Source: Streptomyces sp. SID8374
GTDB taxonomy: Bacteria > Actinomycetota > Actinomycetes > Streptomycetales > Streptomycetaceae
Assembly (NCBI RefSeq): GCF_009865135.1
Contig: NZ_WWGH01000002.1
Span: forward strand, 2,170,001 to 2,234,000
Direction: 5' to 3'
DNA length: 64,000 nt
This document shows, piece by piece, positions 1-8,409 of this stretch. Under the pieces are notes generated by a model. It saw only the letters and a list, made by a program, of their open reading frames with translations, did no database searches and was not told where the DNA came from. The position numbers and the translations under genes were made by a program. Within the stretch, counting starts at the first letter, position 1; every line of letters starts with the position of its first letter.

Positions 1-2
1 AG

Positions 3-635
3 GCCAACGGCATGGAGGTGCTCGGCGAGGACTACGCGCCCCTGGGCTCCACGGAGTTCGCGACCATCGTCAACAAGGTCAAGGGCGCGGGGGCCGACGC
101 GGTCTTCAACACCCTGAACGGGGACAGCAATGTGGCCTTCTTCAAGGAGTACAAGTCCGCCGGGCTGACCGCGAGGAAACTGCCCGTGCTCTCCGTCTCC
201 ATCGCGGAGGAGGAGGTCAAGAGCATCGGAACGCAGTACCTGGAAGGGCAGTTGACGGCCTGGAACTACTACCAGACCACGCCCGGTGCGGCGAACGAGA
301 AGTTCGTCGCCGCGTATCAGGCGGCGTACGGCAGGAACAAGCCCACCAGCGATCCGATGGAGGCGGCGTACATCTCCGTCCACCTGTGGAAGGCGATGGT
401 CGAGAAGGCGGGGTCGTTCGACGTCGAGAAGGTGAAGGCGGCCTCCGACGGGATCGAGTTCGACGCACCGGAGGGCAAGGTCACGGTCGACGGGGCTACG
501 CAGCACGTCCACAAGACCGCCCGTATCGGCAAGGTCACCGCGAACGGGCTCATCGAGGAGGTCTGGAACTCGGGCGGACCCATCAAGCCGGACCCGTACC
601 TGAAGGGCTACGACTGGGCGGCGGACCTGTCCTGA
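3..635 (+). CDS. urtA: Urea ABC transporter substrate-binding protein, C-terminal part (5' end outside window)
   Basis: This is the C-terminal ~210 residues of a periplasmic-binding fold of the branched-chain amino acid/urea class; the frame is open to the left edge, so the signal peptide and N-lobe are missing. Features seen are the GADAVFNTLNGDSNVAFFKEY region, an ITAWNYYQ-like segment (LTAWNYYQTTP) and the C-terminal PDPYLKGYDWAADL, all typical of UrtA rather than LivK. The gene is followed after 40 bp by two permeases and two ATPases in the order urtB-C-D-E, which supports urea as substrate. The protein would bind urea outside the cell and deliver it to UrtBC. A short-chain amide substrate is a less likely alternative. 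Confidence 0.9.
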   Translation, partial: ANGMEVLGEDYAPLGSTEFATIVNKVKGAGADAVFNTLNGDSNVAFFKEYKSAGLTARKLPVLSVSIAEEEVKSIGTQYLEGQLTAWNYYQTTPGAANEKFVAAYQAAYGRNKPTSDPMEAAYISVHLWKAMVEKAGSFDVEKVKAASDGIEFDAPEGKVTVDGATQHVHKTARIGKVTANGLIEEVWNSGGPIKPDPYLKGYDWAADLS

Positions 636-675
636 GGCCGACGCGAAACCTGTCCCTCCGACCCGGAGCCGCTCC

Positions 676-1560
676 ATGACGGTCATCCTCAACCAGTCCT
701 TCACCGGCGTCAGCATCGGCGCCGTCCTCCTCCTCATCGCCCTCGGCCTGACCCTCACCTTCGGGCAGATGGGCGTGATCAACATGGCGCACGGCGAGTT
801 CATCATGGCCGGCGCCTACACCACGTACGTCCTTCAGAAGTCGATCGGCGACGCGGGGATATCGCTGCTCCTCGCCCTGCCGGTCGCCTTCCTCGTGGCC
901 GGGTCCATGGGCGCACTCCTGGAGTGGCTGCTCATCCGGCGTCTTTACACACGGCCGCTGGACACCCTGCTGGTGACCTGGGGTGTCTCGCTGATGCTCC
1001 AGCAGCTGGCGCGGGACATCTTCGGCGCGCCGAACGTGCAGACCAGAGCGCCGGACCTGCTGACGGGGAGCGTGTCCATCGCGGGGGTGACGCTGGCGAA
1101 CAGCCGGCTGTTCATCCTCGGGTTCGCGCTGCTGTGCGTGTTCGGCCTGGCGGCGACGCTGCGGACCACACCGCTGGGCCGCCGGATCAGGGCGGTGGTG
1201 CAGAACCGGGACCTCGCGGAGGTGTCCGGGATCGCGACGGGGCAGGTGGACCGGACGACGTTCTTCATCGGCTCCGGGCTGGCGGGCATGGCGGGCGTCG
1301 CGCTGACGCTGATCGGCCCGATCGGACCGACGACCGGCACCAACTACATCGTGGACGCCTTCCTGGTCGTGGTCGTCGGCGGCATCGGACGGCTCAGAGG
1401 AGCGGTCATCACCGCGTTCGCCCTCGGCCTGTTGCAGTCGGTCCTCGAATACTCCACGACCGTGAGCGTGGCGAAGGTGGTGGTCCTCGTGGGGATCGTC
1501 GCCTTCCTCCAGTGGCGACCGCAGGGCCTCTACACCGTACGCACCAGGAGCCTGGTATGA
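676..1560 (+). CDS. urtB: Urea ABC transporter permease UrtB
   Basis: The 294-residue integral membrane protein has the LivH-type permease fold. The start MTVILNQSFTGVSIGAVLLL runs straight into the first membrane helix, and the GLTLTFGQMGVINMAHGEF motif is diagnostic of the LivH/UrtB branch. The conserved NYIVDAFLVVVVGGIGRLRGAV loop near the C-terminus is also present. It would form half of the channel with UrtC. Its stop codon overlaps the urtC start (ATGA), so the two are translationally coupled. This short form lacks the long N-terminal extension of some cyanobacterial UrtB proteins. Confidence 0.93.
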   Translation: MTVILNQSFTGVSIGAVLLLIALGLTLTFGQMGVINMAHGEFIMAGAYTTYVLQKSIGDAGISLLLALPVAFLVAGSMGALLEWLLIRRLYTRPLDTLLVTWGVSLMLQQLARDIFGAPNVQTRAPDLLTGSVSIAGVTLANSRLFILGFALLCVFGLAATLRTTPLGRRIRAVVQNRDLAEVSGIATGQVDRTTFFIGSGLAGMAGVALTLIGPIGPTTGTNYIVDAFLVVVVGGIGRLRGAVITAFALGLLQSVLEYSTTVSVAKVVVLVGIVAFLQWRPQGLYTVRTRSLV

Positions 1561-2702
1561 CGACGACCAGCACACCCCCGGCGCCCGCCCCGGCCACCGA
1601 ACCCCCGGCCGCGCCGCAGGCCCCACCGTTCCTGAGCCGCTTCCGGACCCCCGCCGCCTTCCTGCTCGGCGCCGTGCTGCTGGTGGGCGTCGCCCCGCTG
1701 GCCCTGTCGGACTTCCGGCTCGGGCTGCTCGCCAAGTACCTCTGCTACGGGATCGTCGCGGTCGGCGTCAGCCTCGCCTGGGGCCGGGGCGGGCTGCTGG
1801 TGCTCGGGCAGGGCGTGTTCTTCGGCCTCGGCGGCTACGCCATGGCGATGCACCTCAAGCTCGCCGACGCGGCGGCGACCGGTGAGACCCTGCCGGACTT
1901 CATGCTGCTGTACGGCACCGAGGGCGGGCTGCCCTGGTGGTGGCAGCCGTTCGCGAACCCGGCGTTCGCGCTGGTCATGACGGTGCTGCTGCCGATGGCC
2001 GTCGCCGCGCTGCTCGGCGTGCTCGTCTTCCGCCGCCGGGTGAAGGGGGCGTACTTCGCCATCCTCAGCCAGGCGCTGGCCGCCGCGCTGGCGATCTGGC
2101 TGGTCGGCCAGCAGGCCACCACGGGCGGCACCAACGGCCTCACCGACTTCCAGGGCTTCTTCGGCTACGACCTGAACGACCCGGTCAACCAGCGGATGGT
2201 GTACATCATCATCGCGGTCGCCCTGCTGCTCCTGATGGCCGGCGCCCGGCAGCTGTTCGTCAGCCGTTACGGCGAACTCCTCATCGCCGTACGGGACTCC
2301 GAGGAGCGGGTGCGCTTCCTCGGCTACAACCCGGCCAACGTCAAGCTGGTGGCGTACGTTGTCGCGGCAGGCATGGCGGGTCTGGCCGGGGCGCTCTTCG
2401 TACCGGCCGTGGGAATCATCTCCCCGGCGCTGATCGGGGTCGTGCCCTCCATCGGCTTCGTCATCGGCGCGGCCGTCGGCGGGCGGGCGTCGCTGGTGGG
2501 CGCGGTCCTCGGGGCGATCGCGGTCGCCTGGGCGCAGAGCACGCTCTCCGACGCGTGGCCGGCCGGGTGGACCTACCTCCAGGGCCTGCTGTTCGTCGTC
2601 GCGGTCGGCTTCCTGCCCGGCGGACTGGCCTCGCTGAGGACGGTGCTGCGCGGACGGCGGAAAGCCGACGGAGTCAGGACAACCAAGGGAGTGACCACAT
2701 GA
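1557..2702 (+). CDS. urtC: Urea ABC transporter permease UrtC
   Basis: This 381-residue protein is a LivM-type permease. A Pro/Ala-rich cytoplasmic N-terminus (residues 1-30) precedes about ten membrane helices. The GVSLAWGRGGLLVLGQGVFFGLG block, the soluble loop with LPDFMLLYGTEGGLPWWW and the GGTNGLTDFQGFFG segment are typical of UrtC. The start is the ATG that overlaps the urtB stop; longer upstream readings in this frame run antiparallel to conserved urtB sequence and are not credible. Its stop overlaps the start of urtD, again as ATGA. Confidence 0.92.
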   Translation: MTTTSTPPAPAPATEPPAAPQAPPFLSRFRTPAAFLLGAVLLVGVAPLALSDFRLGLLAKYLCYGIVAVGVSLAWGRGGLLVLGQGVFFGLGGYAMAMHLKLADAAATGETLPDFMLLYGTEGGLPWWWQPFANPAFALVMTVLLPMAVAALLGVLVFRRRVKGAYFAILSQALAAALAIWLVGQQATTGGTNGLTDFQGFFGYDLNDPVNQRMVYIIIAVALLLLMAGARQLFVSRYGELLIAVRDSEERVRFLGYNPANVKLVAYVVAAGMAGLAGALFVPAVGIISPALIGVVPSIGFVIGAAVGGRASLVGAVLGAIAVAWAQSTLSDAWPAGWTYLQGLLFVVAVGFLPGGLASLRTVLRGRRKADGVRTTKGVTT

Positions 2703-3484
2703 GCGGCGAAGGACTGACCGTCCGCGACCTGCGGGTGACGTTCGACGGGGGAGTCAGTGCCGTCGACGGCGTCGACCTGGACATCAGCCCGGGCGACCTG
2801 CGCTTCCTGATCGGGCCGAACGGCGCGGGCAAGACCACCCTGGTCGACGCCGTCACCGGCCTGGTCCGGGCCACCGGATCGATCCGCTTCGGCGGTGAGG
2901 AGATCATCGGCGAGCCCGTGCACCGCATCGTCCGCCGGGGCATCGGCCGCACCTTCCAGACGGCGACCGTCTTCGAGCAGCTGACGGTGGAGCAGAACCT
3001 CGACATCGCGGCGGGCGCCGGCCGCAGCGCGCTCACCCTGCTCCGGCGCCGCAAACACGTCCCCGATGCGGTGGACAAGGCGCTGGAGACCACCGGCCTG
3101 ACCGCGCTCCGCCACCGCCCCGCCGGGGTACTGGCCCACGGCCAGAAGCAGAGCCTGGAGATCGGCATGCTCCTCGTCCAGGACGTGAAGCTGCTGCTCC
3201 TCGACGAGCCCGTCGCCGGGATGAGCCACGACGAGCGCGAGTCCACCGGCGCGCTGCTCCAGCGGATCAGCGAGGACCGCACCGTCGTCGTCATCGAGCA
3301 CGACATGGACTTCATGCGCTCCTTCGCCCGCAGCGTCAGCGTCCTGCACGCCGGCAAGGTGCTCAGCGAGGGGACGGTCACCGAGGTCCAGGCCGACGCC
3401 AAGGTCCAAGAGGTCTACCTCGGCCGCGCCTCCGAACCGGAGCCGTCGGCAGCCGTTCCCGTCCCCGTCAGCGAAGAGGTGTGA
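2699..3484 (+). CDS. urtD: Urea ABC transporter ATP-binding protein UrtD
   Basis: This 261-residue ABC ATPase is of the LivG/UrtD type. It has Walker A GPNGAGKTT, a Q-loop near GRTFQTATVFEQLTVEQNL, a signature region LAHGQKQSLEIGMLL (the LSGGQ equivalent diverges to AHGQKQ, as usual in UrtD), Walker B LLLLDEPVAGMS and the switch His in VVVIEHDMDF. The start is the ATG overlapping urtC. The 3' end overlaps urtE by four bases (GTGA). It would pair with UrtE to drive urea import. Confidence 0.92.
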   Translation: MSGEGLTVRDLRVTFDGGVSAVDGVDLDISPGDLRFLIGPNGAGKTTLVDAVTGLVRATGSIRFGGEEIIGEPVHRIVRRGIGRTFQTATVFEQLTVEQNLDIAAGAGRSALTLLRRRKHVPDAVDKALETTGLTALRHRPAGVLAHGQKQSLEIGMLLVQDVKLLLLDEPVAGMSHDERESTGALLQRISEDRTVVVIEHDMDFMRSFARSVSVLHAGKVLSEGTVTEVQADAKVQEVYLGRASEPEPSAAVPVPVSEEV

Positions 3485-4185
3485 CCGCCGTGCTGGAGAT
3501 CAACGACGTCCACGCCGGCTACGACCGCACGACCGTCCTGCACGGCGTGACCGTAGCCGTTCCGGACGACGGCGTCGCCGCCGTCCTCGGCCACAACGGC
3601 GCCGGCAAGAGCACCCTCCTGCGCACCGCCATGGGCCTCATCAGGCCCTCGCGCGGCACCGTCCTCCTCGACGGCGAGGACATCACCCGCCTGGCCCCCC
3701 ACCAGCGGGTCGCCCGCGGTATGGCGTACGTCCCCCAGGGCCAGCAGTCCTTCCCCCACCTGACCACCGCCGAGAACCTCCGGCTCGTCGCCGACGGCTC
3801 CCCGCGCGGCGGCCGCGACGCCATCGCGGAGGCCCTCGACCTCTTCCCCGTACTCCGCGAACTCGCCCACCGCCGGGCCGGCCTCCTCTCCGGCGGCCAG
3901 CGCCAGCAACTCGCCATCGCCCGCGCCCTCGTCACCCGCCCCCGGCTCCTGCTCCTCGACGAACCGACCGAGGGCATCCAGCCCTCCGTCGTCGCCGAGA
4001 TCGAGGCCACCATCCTCTCCCTGGCCGCACGCGGCGGCCTCTGCGTCCTCCTCGTCGAACAGCACGTCGGCTTCGCCATGCGGGCGGCGGACCGCTACTA
4101 CGTCCTGGAGGCGGGCCGGGCCACCTCGTCGGGGGAGGGGGGAACGGGTGCGGAGCGGACGGTCCGGGAGGCGCTGAGCGTGTGA
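3481..4185 (+). CDS. urtE: Urea ABC transporter ATP-binding protein UrtE
   Basis: This 234-residue LivF/UrtE-type ATPase has Walker A GHNGAGKST, Q-loop VPQGQQSFPHLT, signature LSGGQRQQLAIARAL, Walker B LLLLDEPTEGIQPS and switch LLVEQHV. The EGIQPSVV block after Walker B is characteristic of UrtE. The GTG at 3481 overlaps the urtD stop; a second in-frame GTG nine bases later is an alternative start. It ends the urt operon, and no strong terminator is visible in the 100 bp that follow. No urease or urea amidolyase gene is in the window. Confidence 0.92.
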   Translation: MTAVLEINDVHAGYDRTTVLHGVTVAVPDDGVAAVLGHNGAGKSTLLRTAMGLIRPSRGTVLLDGEDITRLAPHQRVARGMAYVPQGQQSFPHLTTAENLRLVADGSPRGGRDAIAEALDLFPVLRELAHRRAGLLSGGQRQQLAIARALVTRPRLLLLDEPTEGIQPSVVAEIEATILSLAARGGLCVLLVEQHVGFAMRAADRYYVLEAGRATSSGEGGTGAERTVREALSV

Positions 4186-4287
4186 TCGGCGGGCCGGGAG
4201 CGCTCGCCGCGGCCATCCCGTCCCCGAACACCCCCGGACGGACGAACAACACGGGCGGCGATCCCGCGCCCGCGCTGGAATGGGCGG

Positions 4288-4971
4288 GTGACGGCACCCC
4301 CGGACGACTGCCTCGCACGCAACGAGTGGATCTGCGGCGCCTACCTCTCCAGCCGCCGGGAGATCCTCTGGGACGCTGCCCTCCAGCACCTCCAGCTGAC
4401 CGCGCTCGCCGTACTCACCGCCCTCGCCCTCGCCGTTCCGCTGGCCCTCGCCGCCCGCCGCTGGCGGTGGGCGGCCGGCCCCGTGCTGGGGCTGACGACG
4501 ATCCTCTACACCATCCCGTCGCTGGCGATGTTCTCGCTGCTGCTGCCGGTGTACGGGCTCTCCGCCGCGCTCGTCGTCACCGGGCTCGTCCTCTACTCGC
4601 TGACCCTGCTCGTCCGCAACATCCTCGCCGGGCTCCGGGCCGTCCCCGAGGAGACCCGGCAGGCCGCACGCGGCATGGGGTACGGGCCGCTGCGCCTGCT
4701 GCTCGCCGTGGAGCTGCCGCTCGCCCTGCCCGCAGCGATGGCCGGACTGCGGATCGCCACCGTCTCCGCCGTCTCCCTGGTCACCGTGGGCGCGATCGTC
4801 GGGTACGGCGGGCTCGGCAACCTCATCTACTCCGGGATGAACACCTACTTCAAGGCCCAGGTGCTGACCGCCTCCGTGCTCTGCGTCGTCATCGCCGTCG
4901 CCGCCGACCTGCTCCTCCTGGGAGCACAGCGGCTGCTGACCCCCTGGACGCGGAGGGGAAGCGAGTCATGA
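4288..4971 (+). CDS. OpuC/Osm-type osmoprotectant ABC transporter permease (first)
   Basis: This 227-residue protein is a small BPD_transp_1 permease of the choline/glycine betaine/carnitine class. The EETRQAARGMGYGPLRLLLAVELPLALP stretch carries the EAA loop that docks the ATPase. About six membrane helices are predicted from hydrophobicity. A cytoplasmic N-terminus of about 30 residues precedes helix 1. The GTG start is the first in frame after urtE; the stop overlaps the next permease (ATGA). Paired single-domain permeases plus a lipoprotein are the OpuC/OpuB/Osm arrangement. Substrate could be betaine, choline, carnitine or, as in EgtU-like systems, ergothioneine. Confidence 0.85.
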   Translation: MTAPPDDCLARNEWICGAYLSSRREILWDAALQHLQLTALAVLTALALAVPLALAARRWRWAAGPVLGLTTILYTIPSLAMFSLLLPVYGLSAALVVTGLVLYSLTLLVRNILAGLRAVPEETRQAARGMGYGPLRLLLAVELPLALPAAMAGLRIATVSAVSLVTVGAIVGYGGLGNLIYSGMNTYFKAQVLTASVLCVVIAVAADLLLLGAQRLLTPWTRRGSES

Positions 4972-5639
4972 AGACGCTCTCCGACACCTGGTCCTGGCTC
5001 ACCACCGCCACCCACTGGTCCGGCCCCGACGGGATCTGGAACCGGCTCGGCGAACACCTCTTCCTCACCGTCGTCTGCCTGCTCATCAGCTGCCTGATCG
5101 CGCTGCCCGTCGCCCTGGTCCTCGGCCATCTCGGCAAGGGCGGCGCGCTCGCCGTCAACATCTCCAACATCGGCCGGGCGGTGCCCACCTTCGCCGTGCT
5201 CGTCCTGCTGCTGCTCACCCCCGTGGGCACGTACGGCCAGTGGTCGACGATCATCGCGCTCGTGCTGTTCGCCGTGCCGCCGCTGCTCACCAACGCCTAC
5301 GTGGGGATGCGCGAGGTGGACCGGGACGTGGTGCGGGCGGCCCGGGGGATGGGCATGACCGGGCGCCAGATGCTGTGGAGCGTGGAGCTGCCGCTGGCCC
5401 TCCCGCTGATCCTCACCGGCGTGCGGATCGCCGCCGTGCAGCTGGTCGCCACCGCCACCCTCGCCGCCCTGGCCGGAGGCGGCGGACTGGGCCGGATCAT
5501 CACCGCCGGGTTCAACCTCGCCTCCACCCCGCAGGTGGTGGCCGGGGCCATCCTGGTGGCGGTCTTCGCCCTCCTCGTCGAGAGCCTCTTCGAGGCGGGG
5601 CAGCGGATGGCACCCAGCCGGGGGAGGGAGGCCGCATGA
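4968..5639 (+). CDS. OpuC/Osm-type osmoprotectant ABC transporter permease (second)
   Basis: The second permease of the pair has 223 residues. Its EAA loop is in VRAARGMGMTGRQMLWSVELPLALPL, and a conserved LAALAGGGGLGRIITAGF segment follows in the later half. It would heterodimerise with the product of the gene just upstream, which overlaps it by four bases, and the next gene (lipoprotein) overlaps its stop in the same way. The three genes therefore form one tightly coupled transcription unit. The cognate ATPase is not in this unit; the only candidate nearby is the CBS-domain ATPase at 8410-9573 on the other strand. Confidence 0.86.
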   Translation: MKTLSDTWSWLTTATHWSGPDGIWNRLGEHLFLTVVCLLISCLIALPVALVLGHLGKGGALAVNISNIGRAVPTFAVLVLLLLTPVGTYGQWSTIIALVLFAVPPLLTNAYVGMREVDRDVVRAARGMGMTGRQMLWSVELPLALPLILTGVRIAAVQLVATATLAALAGGGGLGRIITAGFNLASTPQVVAGAILVAVFALLVESLFEAGQRMAPSRGREAA

Positions 5640-6586
5640 CCCACCTGAACCGCGCCCTCGCCGGGCTCCTCCTGCTCGTCGCCACCGCTTGCACCACCGG
5701 CCCCAGCCTGGAGAACCAGGGCGAGGTCACCGCGCCGCCCGGCGACAGCAAGGAGCTGACCATCGGCTCGGCAGGCTTCACCGAGAGCGACCTGCTGGCC
5801 CAGATGTACGCCCTCCTCCTGGAGCGCGCCGGATACTCCACCGACATCGTCTCCGTCACCAACCGGGAGATCTACGAACCCGCCCTGGAAAGCGGCCAGA
5901 TCGACGTCGTACCGGAGTACGCGGCGACCTTCGCCGACTGGCTGAACGCCAAGGCCGACGGAGCCGACGCGGCCCCCGTCGGATCACCCGACCTCGCCGC
6001 CACCATGAAGGCGCTCCGCGCGCTCGCGGCCCCGCGCGGGCTCATGGTGCTGGACCCCGGCCGGGCCGTCGACCAGAACGCCTTCGCGGTCGCCGCCTCC
6101 TACGCGAAGAAGCACGGCCTCAAGACCCTCAGCGACCTGGGCCGGGCGAAGCTCCCGGTGCGCCTCGCGGCGGGCGACGAATGCGTACAGCGGCCCTACT
6201 GCGCACCCGGGCTGAAGAAGACGTACGGCATCGACATCGTCGCCGTCGACCCGAAGGGCGTCGGCACCACCCAGGCGAAACAGGCCGTCCAGAACGGTCA
6301 GGACCAGATGGTGCTGACCACCACCACCGACGCCACCCTCGACCAGTTCGGACTGGTCCTGCTGGCGGATGACAAGAAGCTCCAGAACGCCGACTACGTG
6401 GTCCCCGTCGTCAACCGCGCCCGCGCCGGGAGCGATGGCGTACGCGACGCCCTCGGCCGGCTCAACACCGTCCTGACCACCGCCGACCTGGCGTCCATGA
6501 ACGAACAGGTCGACAGCTGGCGCAGGCTCCCCGAGGACGTCGCACGCACCTACCTGGAGTCGAAGAAGCTCATCCCGAAGGGCTGA
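5636..6586 (+). CDS. Osmoprotectant ABC transporter substrate-binding lipoprotein (OpuAC/OsmX class)
   Basis: This 316-residue lipoprotein has a signal peptide ending in a lipobox, VATAC, with Cys19 as the lipidated residue. The mature part begins with a linker and then ELTIGSAGFTESDLLAQMYALL, the start of the OpuAC/ProX type II binding fold. Further marks are the VPEYAATF and VVPVVN segments. It captures the quaternary amine outside the membrane and hands it to the two permeases upstream. Aromatic-cage residues cannot be assigned without alignment, so the ligand stays open. It ends 4 bp before the convergent gene. Confidence 0.87.
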   Translation: MTHLNRALAGLLLLVATACTTGPSLENQGEVTAPPGDSKELTIGSAGFTESDLLAQMYALLLERAGYSTDIVSVTNREIYEPALESGQIDVVPEYAATFADWLNAKADGADAAPVGSPDLAATMKALRALAAPRGLMVLDPGRAVDQNAFAVAASYAKKHGLKTLSDLGRAKLPVRLAAGDECVQRPYCAPGLKKTYGIDIVAVDPKGVGTTQAKQAVQNGQDQMVLTTTTDATLDQFGLVLLADDKKLQNADYVVPVVNRARAGSDGVRDALGRLNTVLTTADLASMNEQVDSWRRLPEDVARTYLESKKLIPKG

Positions 6587-6590
6587 GCAC

Positions 6591-7487
6591 TCAAGGTGCC
6601 GGTGGCCACGGCACATCCGCCAGCAGCGGCAGGATCTCGGCCTCCTCGTAGTAGAGGTGGGCGGTCAACTCCTCGGTCATTCGGGCCAGTTCGGTACGGA
6701 AGCGCTCCGGCTCGGCGATGGAGATGCCCGCCAGCAGAGCCGCGAGCGACGCCTGCACGGCCGCGATGGACCGGTGCTCGTCCCGGAGCCGGTCGAAGAC
6801 GTGCCCGAGATGCGGGTGGTGCCCCTCCATCACCGGGAACACATGGCCGTCCTCGCTCGTGTGATGGAACTCCAGCGCCTGGCAGAACGCCAGGCAGCGC
6901 TGCCGGATCTGGAGGCCGAGACCGGGCGGGGGCGGTGCGCCCGCTCCCCGGTGGGCGGCACGGGTGGCGAAGTGCGCCTCCGTCTCCGCGTGCACCTGGG
7001 CCAGTTGGCCGCGCAGCCAGGTGTGCACCTCGGTGAGCTTGCCGGCCAGCGAGGTGACCGTGGGCGCCGGTTCCCGCGGGTCGGGGAGGTGCAGGACCAC
7101 GACCGGCAGCACCCGGTCGGTCGCCGCCTGGTACTCCGCGTAGCCGGGGGCCTCGGCCACCACCCGGGCGAAAAGTTCGTCGCGCGCGGGCCCTTCGGCG
7201 GGTACGGCGAGGGTCTGGAACTCCTGGTCGCCCAGCTCCACTTGGACCGTCGGCCGGGCCAGGAGGTTGTGGTACCAGTCGGGGTGGTGCGGGGCGCCGA
7301 GGTTCGAGCCGGCGACCAACAGCCGGTCGCCGTCGCGGACATGGCCGAGCGGGGTGGTGTGGGGCTTGCCGGTACGGGCGCCGGTGGTGGTCAGCAGGAG
7401 GAGGTCGGAGCCGGCGAAAGGGCCGCCGACCTTGCCCGCGTTGGCGCGGAACTCGTCGATGACGGACTGCTGGAAGGCAGAGGGCAT
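6591..7487 (-). CDS. Fusion of a DDN-type nitroreductase/quinone reductase domain with a hemerythrin HHE domain
   Basis: This 298-residue protein has two domains. Residues 1-130 match the deazaflavin (F420)-dependent nitroreductase/quinone reductase family: LLLTTTGARTGKPHTTPLGHVRDGDRLLV followed by GAPHHPDWYHNLLARPTV. Residues ~150-290 form a four-helix hemerythrin-like domain with His/Glu clusters (HTWLRGQLAQVH, FHHTSEDGHVFP, LRDEHRS, LTAHLYYEEAEI) that can hold a di-iron centre. In this family F420H2 reduces quinones or nitro compounds; the hemerythrin half could sense or bind O2 or NO. It has its own strong promoter about 200 bp upstream and a short leader ORF in between. Confidence 0.85.
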   Translation of the reverse strand: MPSAFQQSVIDEFRANAGKVGGPFAGSDLLLLTTTGARTGKPHTTPLGHVRDGDRLLVAGSNLGAPHHPDWYHNLLARPTVQVELGDQEFQTLAVPAEGPARDELFARVVAEAPGYAEYQAATDRVLPVVVLHLPDPREPAPTVTSLAGKLTEVHTWLRGQLAQVHAETEAHFATRAAHRGAGAPPPPGLGLQIRQRCLAFCQALEFHHTSEDGHVFPVMEGHHPHLGHVFDRLRDEHRSIAAVQASLAALLAGISIAEPERFRTELARMTEELTAHLYYEEAEILPLLADVPWPPAP

Positions 7488-7586
7488 GGGTGTTCTGGGT
7501 CTCCCGGAAGAAGTGTGGACACGGCGCGGCGCGGGGCGCGGGTGCGGCCGGAACGGCGGCAGGCGCGGACGCGCAGGCGTCGGGTG

Positions 7587-7616
7587 TCAGAAGCAGCGGG
7601 CGGTGAGTGGACTCAT
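7587..7616 (-). CDS. Possible leader peptide of nine residues (MSPLTARCF)
   Basis: This is an ATG followed by eight codons and TGA, inside the 205-base untranslated leader of the nitroreductase-hemerythrin gene. It is preceded by a well-placed AGGGA (7624-7628) seven bases from the ATG. The peptide has the M-x-x-LT-x-R-C layout seen in actinobacterial cysteine-responsive leader peptides, but it is shorter and has one Cys. It lies between a consensus promoter (7699-7727) and the main start at 7487. It may be a regulatory upstream ORF; chance is possible for so short a frame. Confidence 0.4.
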   Translation of the reverse strand: MSPLTARCF

Positions 7617-7698
7617 CACGTCGTCCCTGGAAGAAGGTGCTGGCTTGACCGCCGGCCGGCCCAGATCTCTTTGGCCGACGTCACGCTGCACGCGGACC

Positions 7699-7727
7699 AT
7701 TAGAACGAGAGCGCCCCGCGCTGTCAA
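7699..7727 (-). promoter_or_regulatory. Consensus sigma-70/HrdB-type promoter for the nitroreductase-hemerythrin gene
   Basis: Read on the minus strand: -35 TTGACA (7722-7727), exactly 17 bases, then -10 TCTAAT (7699-7704). This is 11 of 12 consensus positions and is unusual in so GC-rich a genome. Transcription would start near 7692, giving a leader of about 205 bases. The 335-bp gap between the divergent genes at 7487 and 7823 is thus explained mainly by this leader. Confidence 0.65.
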
Positions 7728-7822
7728 CGCGAGCCCCAGCCCTTCCCGACGTGCCCCCGACGCGCCTCCGGCGTGCGGAAAACGCGTTGCCCGCCCGTCC
7801 GACGCCTGCGACGCTCGGGCCC

Positions 7823-8119
7823 ATGCCTGAACAACAGACCCTTTCGCCGCAGCAGTCCGCCCGCCGTACGCACCCGGTCACCGCCCTCTTCACACACGGC
7901 CGGCTGGTCACGATCCCGCGCAAGCAGGCCCGGCTGGAGCAGCTGCTCGTGCACCTCGCCGGGACGCTGTTCGAGCGCGACCGCTCGTACACCGAGCGGG
8001 AGGTCAACGAGGCGCTGCTCACCGTCCACGAGGACTGCTCCGCGCTCCGCCGCCACCTGGTCGTCGCCGGGCTGCTGGTCCGGCCCCGGGACGGCAGCAG
8101 CTACCGGCGCGGCAGGTGA
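7823..8119 (+). CDS. DUF2087 domain protein
   Basis: This 98-residue protein carries the DUF2087 pattern: FTHGRLVTIPRKQARLEQLLVHLA, then FERDRSYTEREVNEALLTVHEDCSALRRHLVVAGLLVRPRDGSSYRR. In other bacteria this domain is often the C-terminal part of ArsR-type regulators and looks like a winged helix; here it stands alone. The ATG has no good ribosome binding site, but GACGCT seven bases upstream fits a weak leaderless -10. Function unknown; a small nucleic-acid-binding protein is a reasonable guess. Confidence 0.75.
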   Translation: MPEQQTLSPQQSARRTHPVTALFTHGRLVTIPRKQARLEQLLVHLAGTLFERDRSYTEREVNEALLTVHEDCSALRRHLVVAGLLVRPRDGSSYRRGR

Positions 8120-8157
8120 CCTCGCGCCCCTGCGGCCCGGGATGAGATCCTGCCCTC

Positions 8158-8361
8158 ATGGGGATTCTGCGTAAGGCGTGCACGCGCTGCAAGAAGCGGG
8201 GGCGGCTGCGGGGCGGAGTGTGCCGCCGATGCCGGTTGAAGGAGCACGGGGCCGACGCGGCCGACACCGGTACCGATGTCGCGGAGGCCGTGGTGGAGGC
8301 CGGTGCGCTGGGAGCGGTGGGGCGCGTGTTCGGTGCGATCGCCCGCGCGCTGTTCAACTGA
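8158..8361 (+). CDS. Small protein with a four-cysteine knuckle, unknown function
   Basis: This 67-residue protein has a basic N-terminal zinc-ribbon-like segment with CTRCKKRGRLRGGVCRRC (Cys9/Cys12 and two more Cys in a second CxxC), then a 35-residue acidic to alanine-rich helix ending in GRVFGAIARALFN, which could be amphipathic. I do not recognise the family. GATCCT lies six bases before the ATG, so a leaderless transcript is possible. It lies between DUF2087 and the convergent ABC ATPase. Confidence 0.6.
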   Translation: MGILRKACTRCKKRGRLRGGVCRRCRLKEHGADAADTGTDVAEAVVEAGALGAVGRVFGAIARALFN

Positions 8362-8409
8362 CCGGCCGCACAAGGGACCTGCCGAGGGCGGCCGGCTCAC
8401 CGCGCCCCC

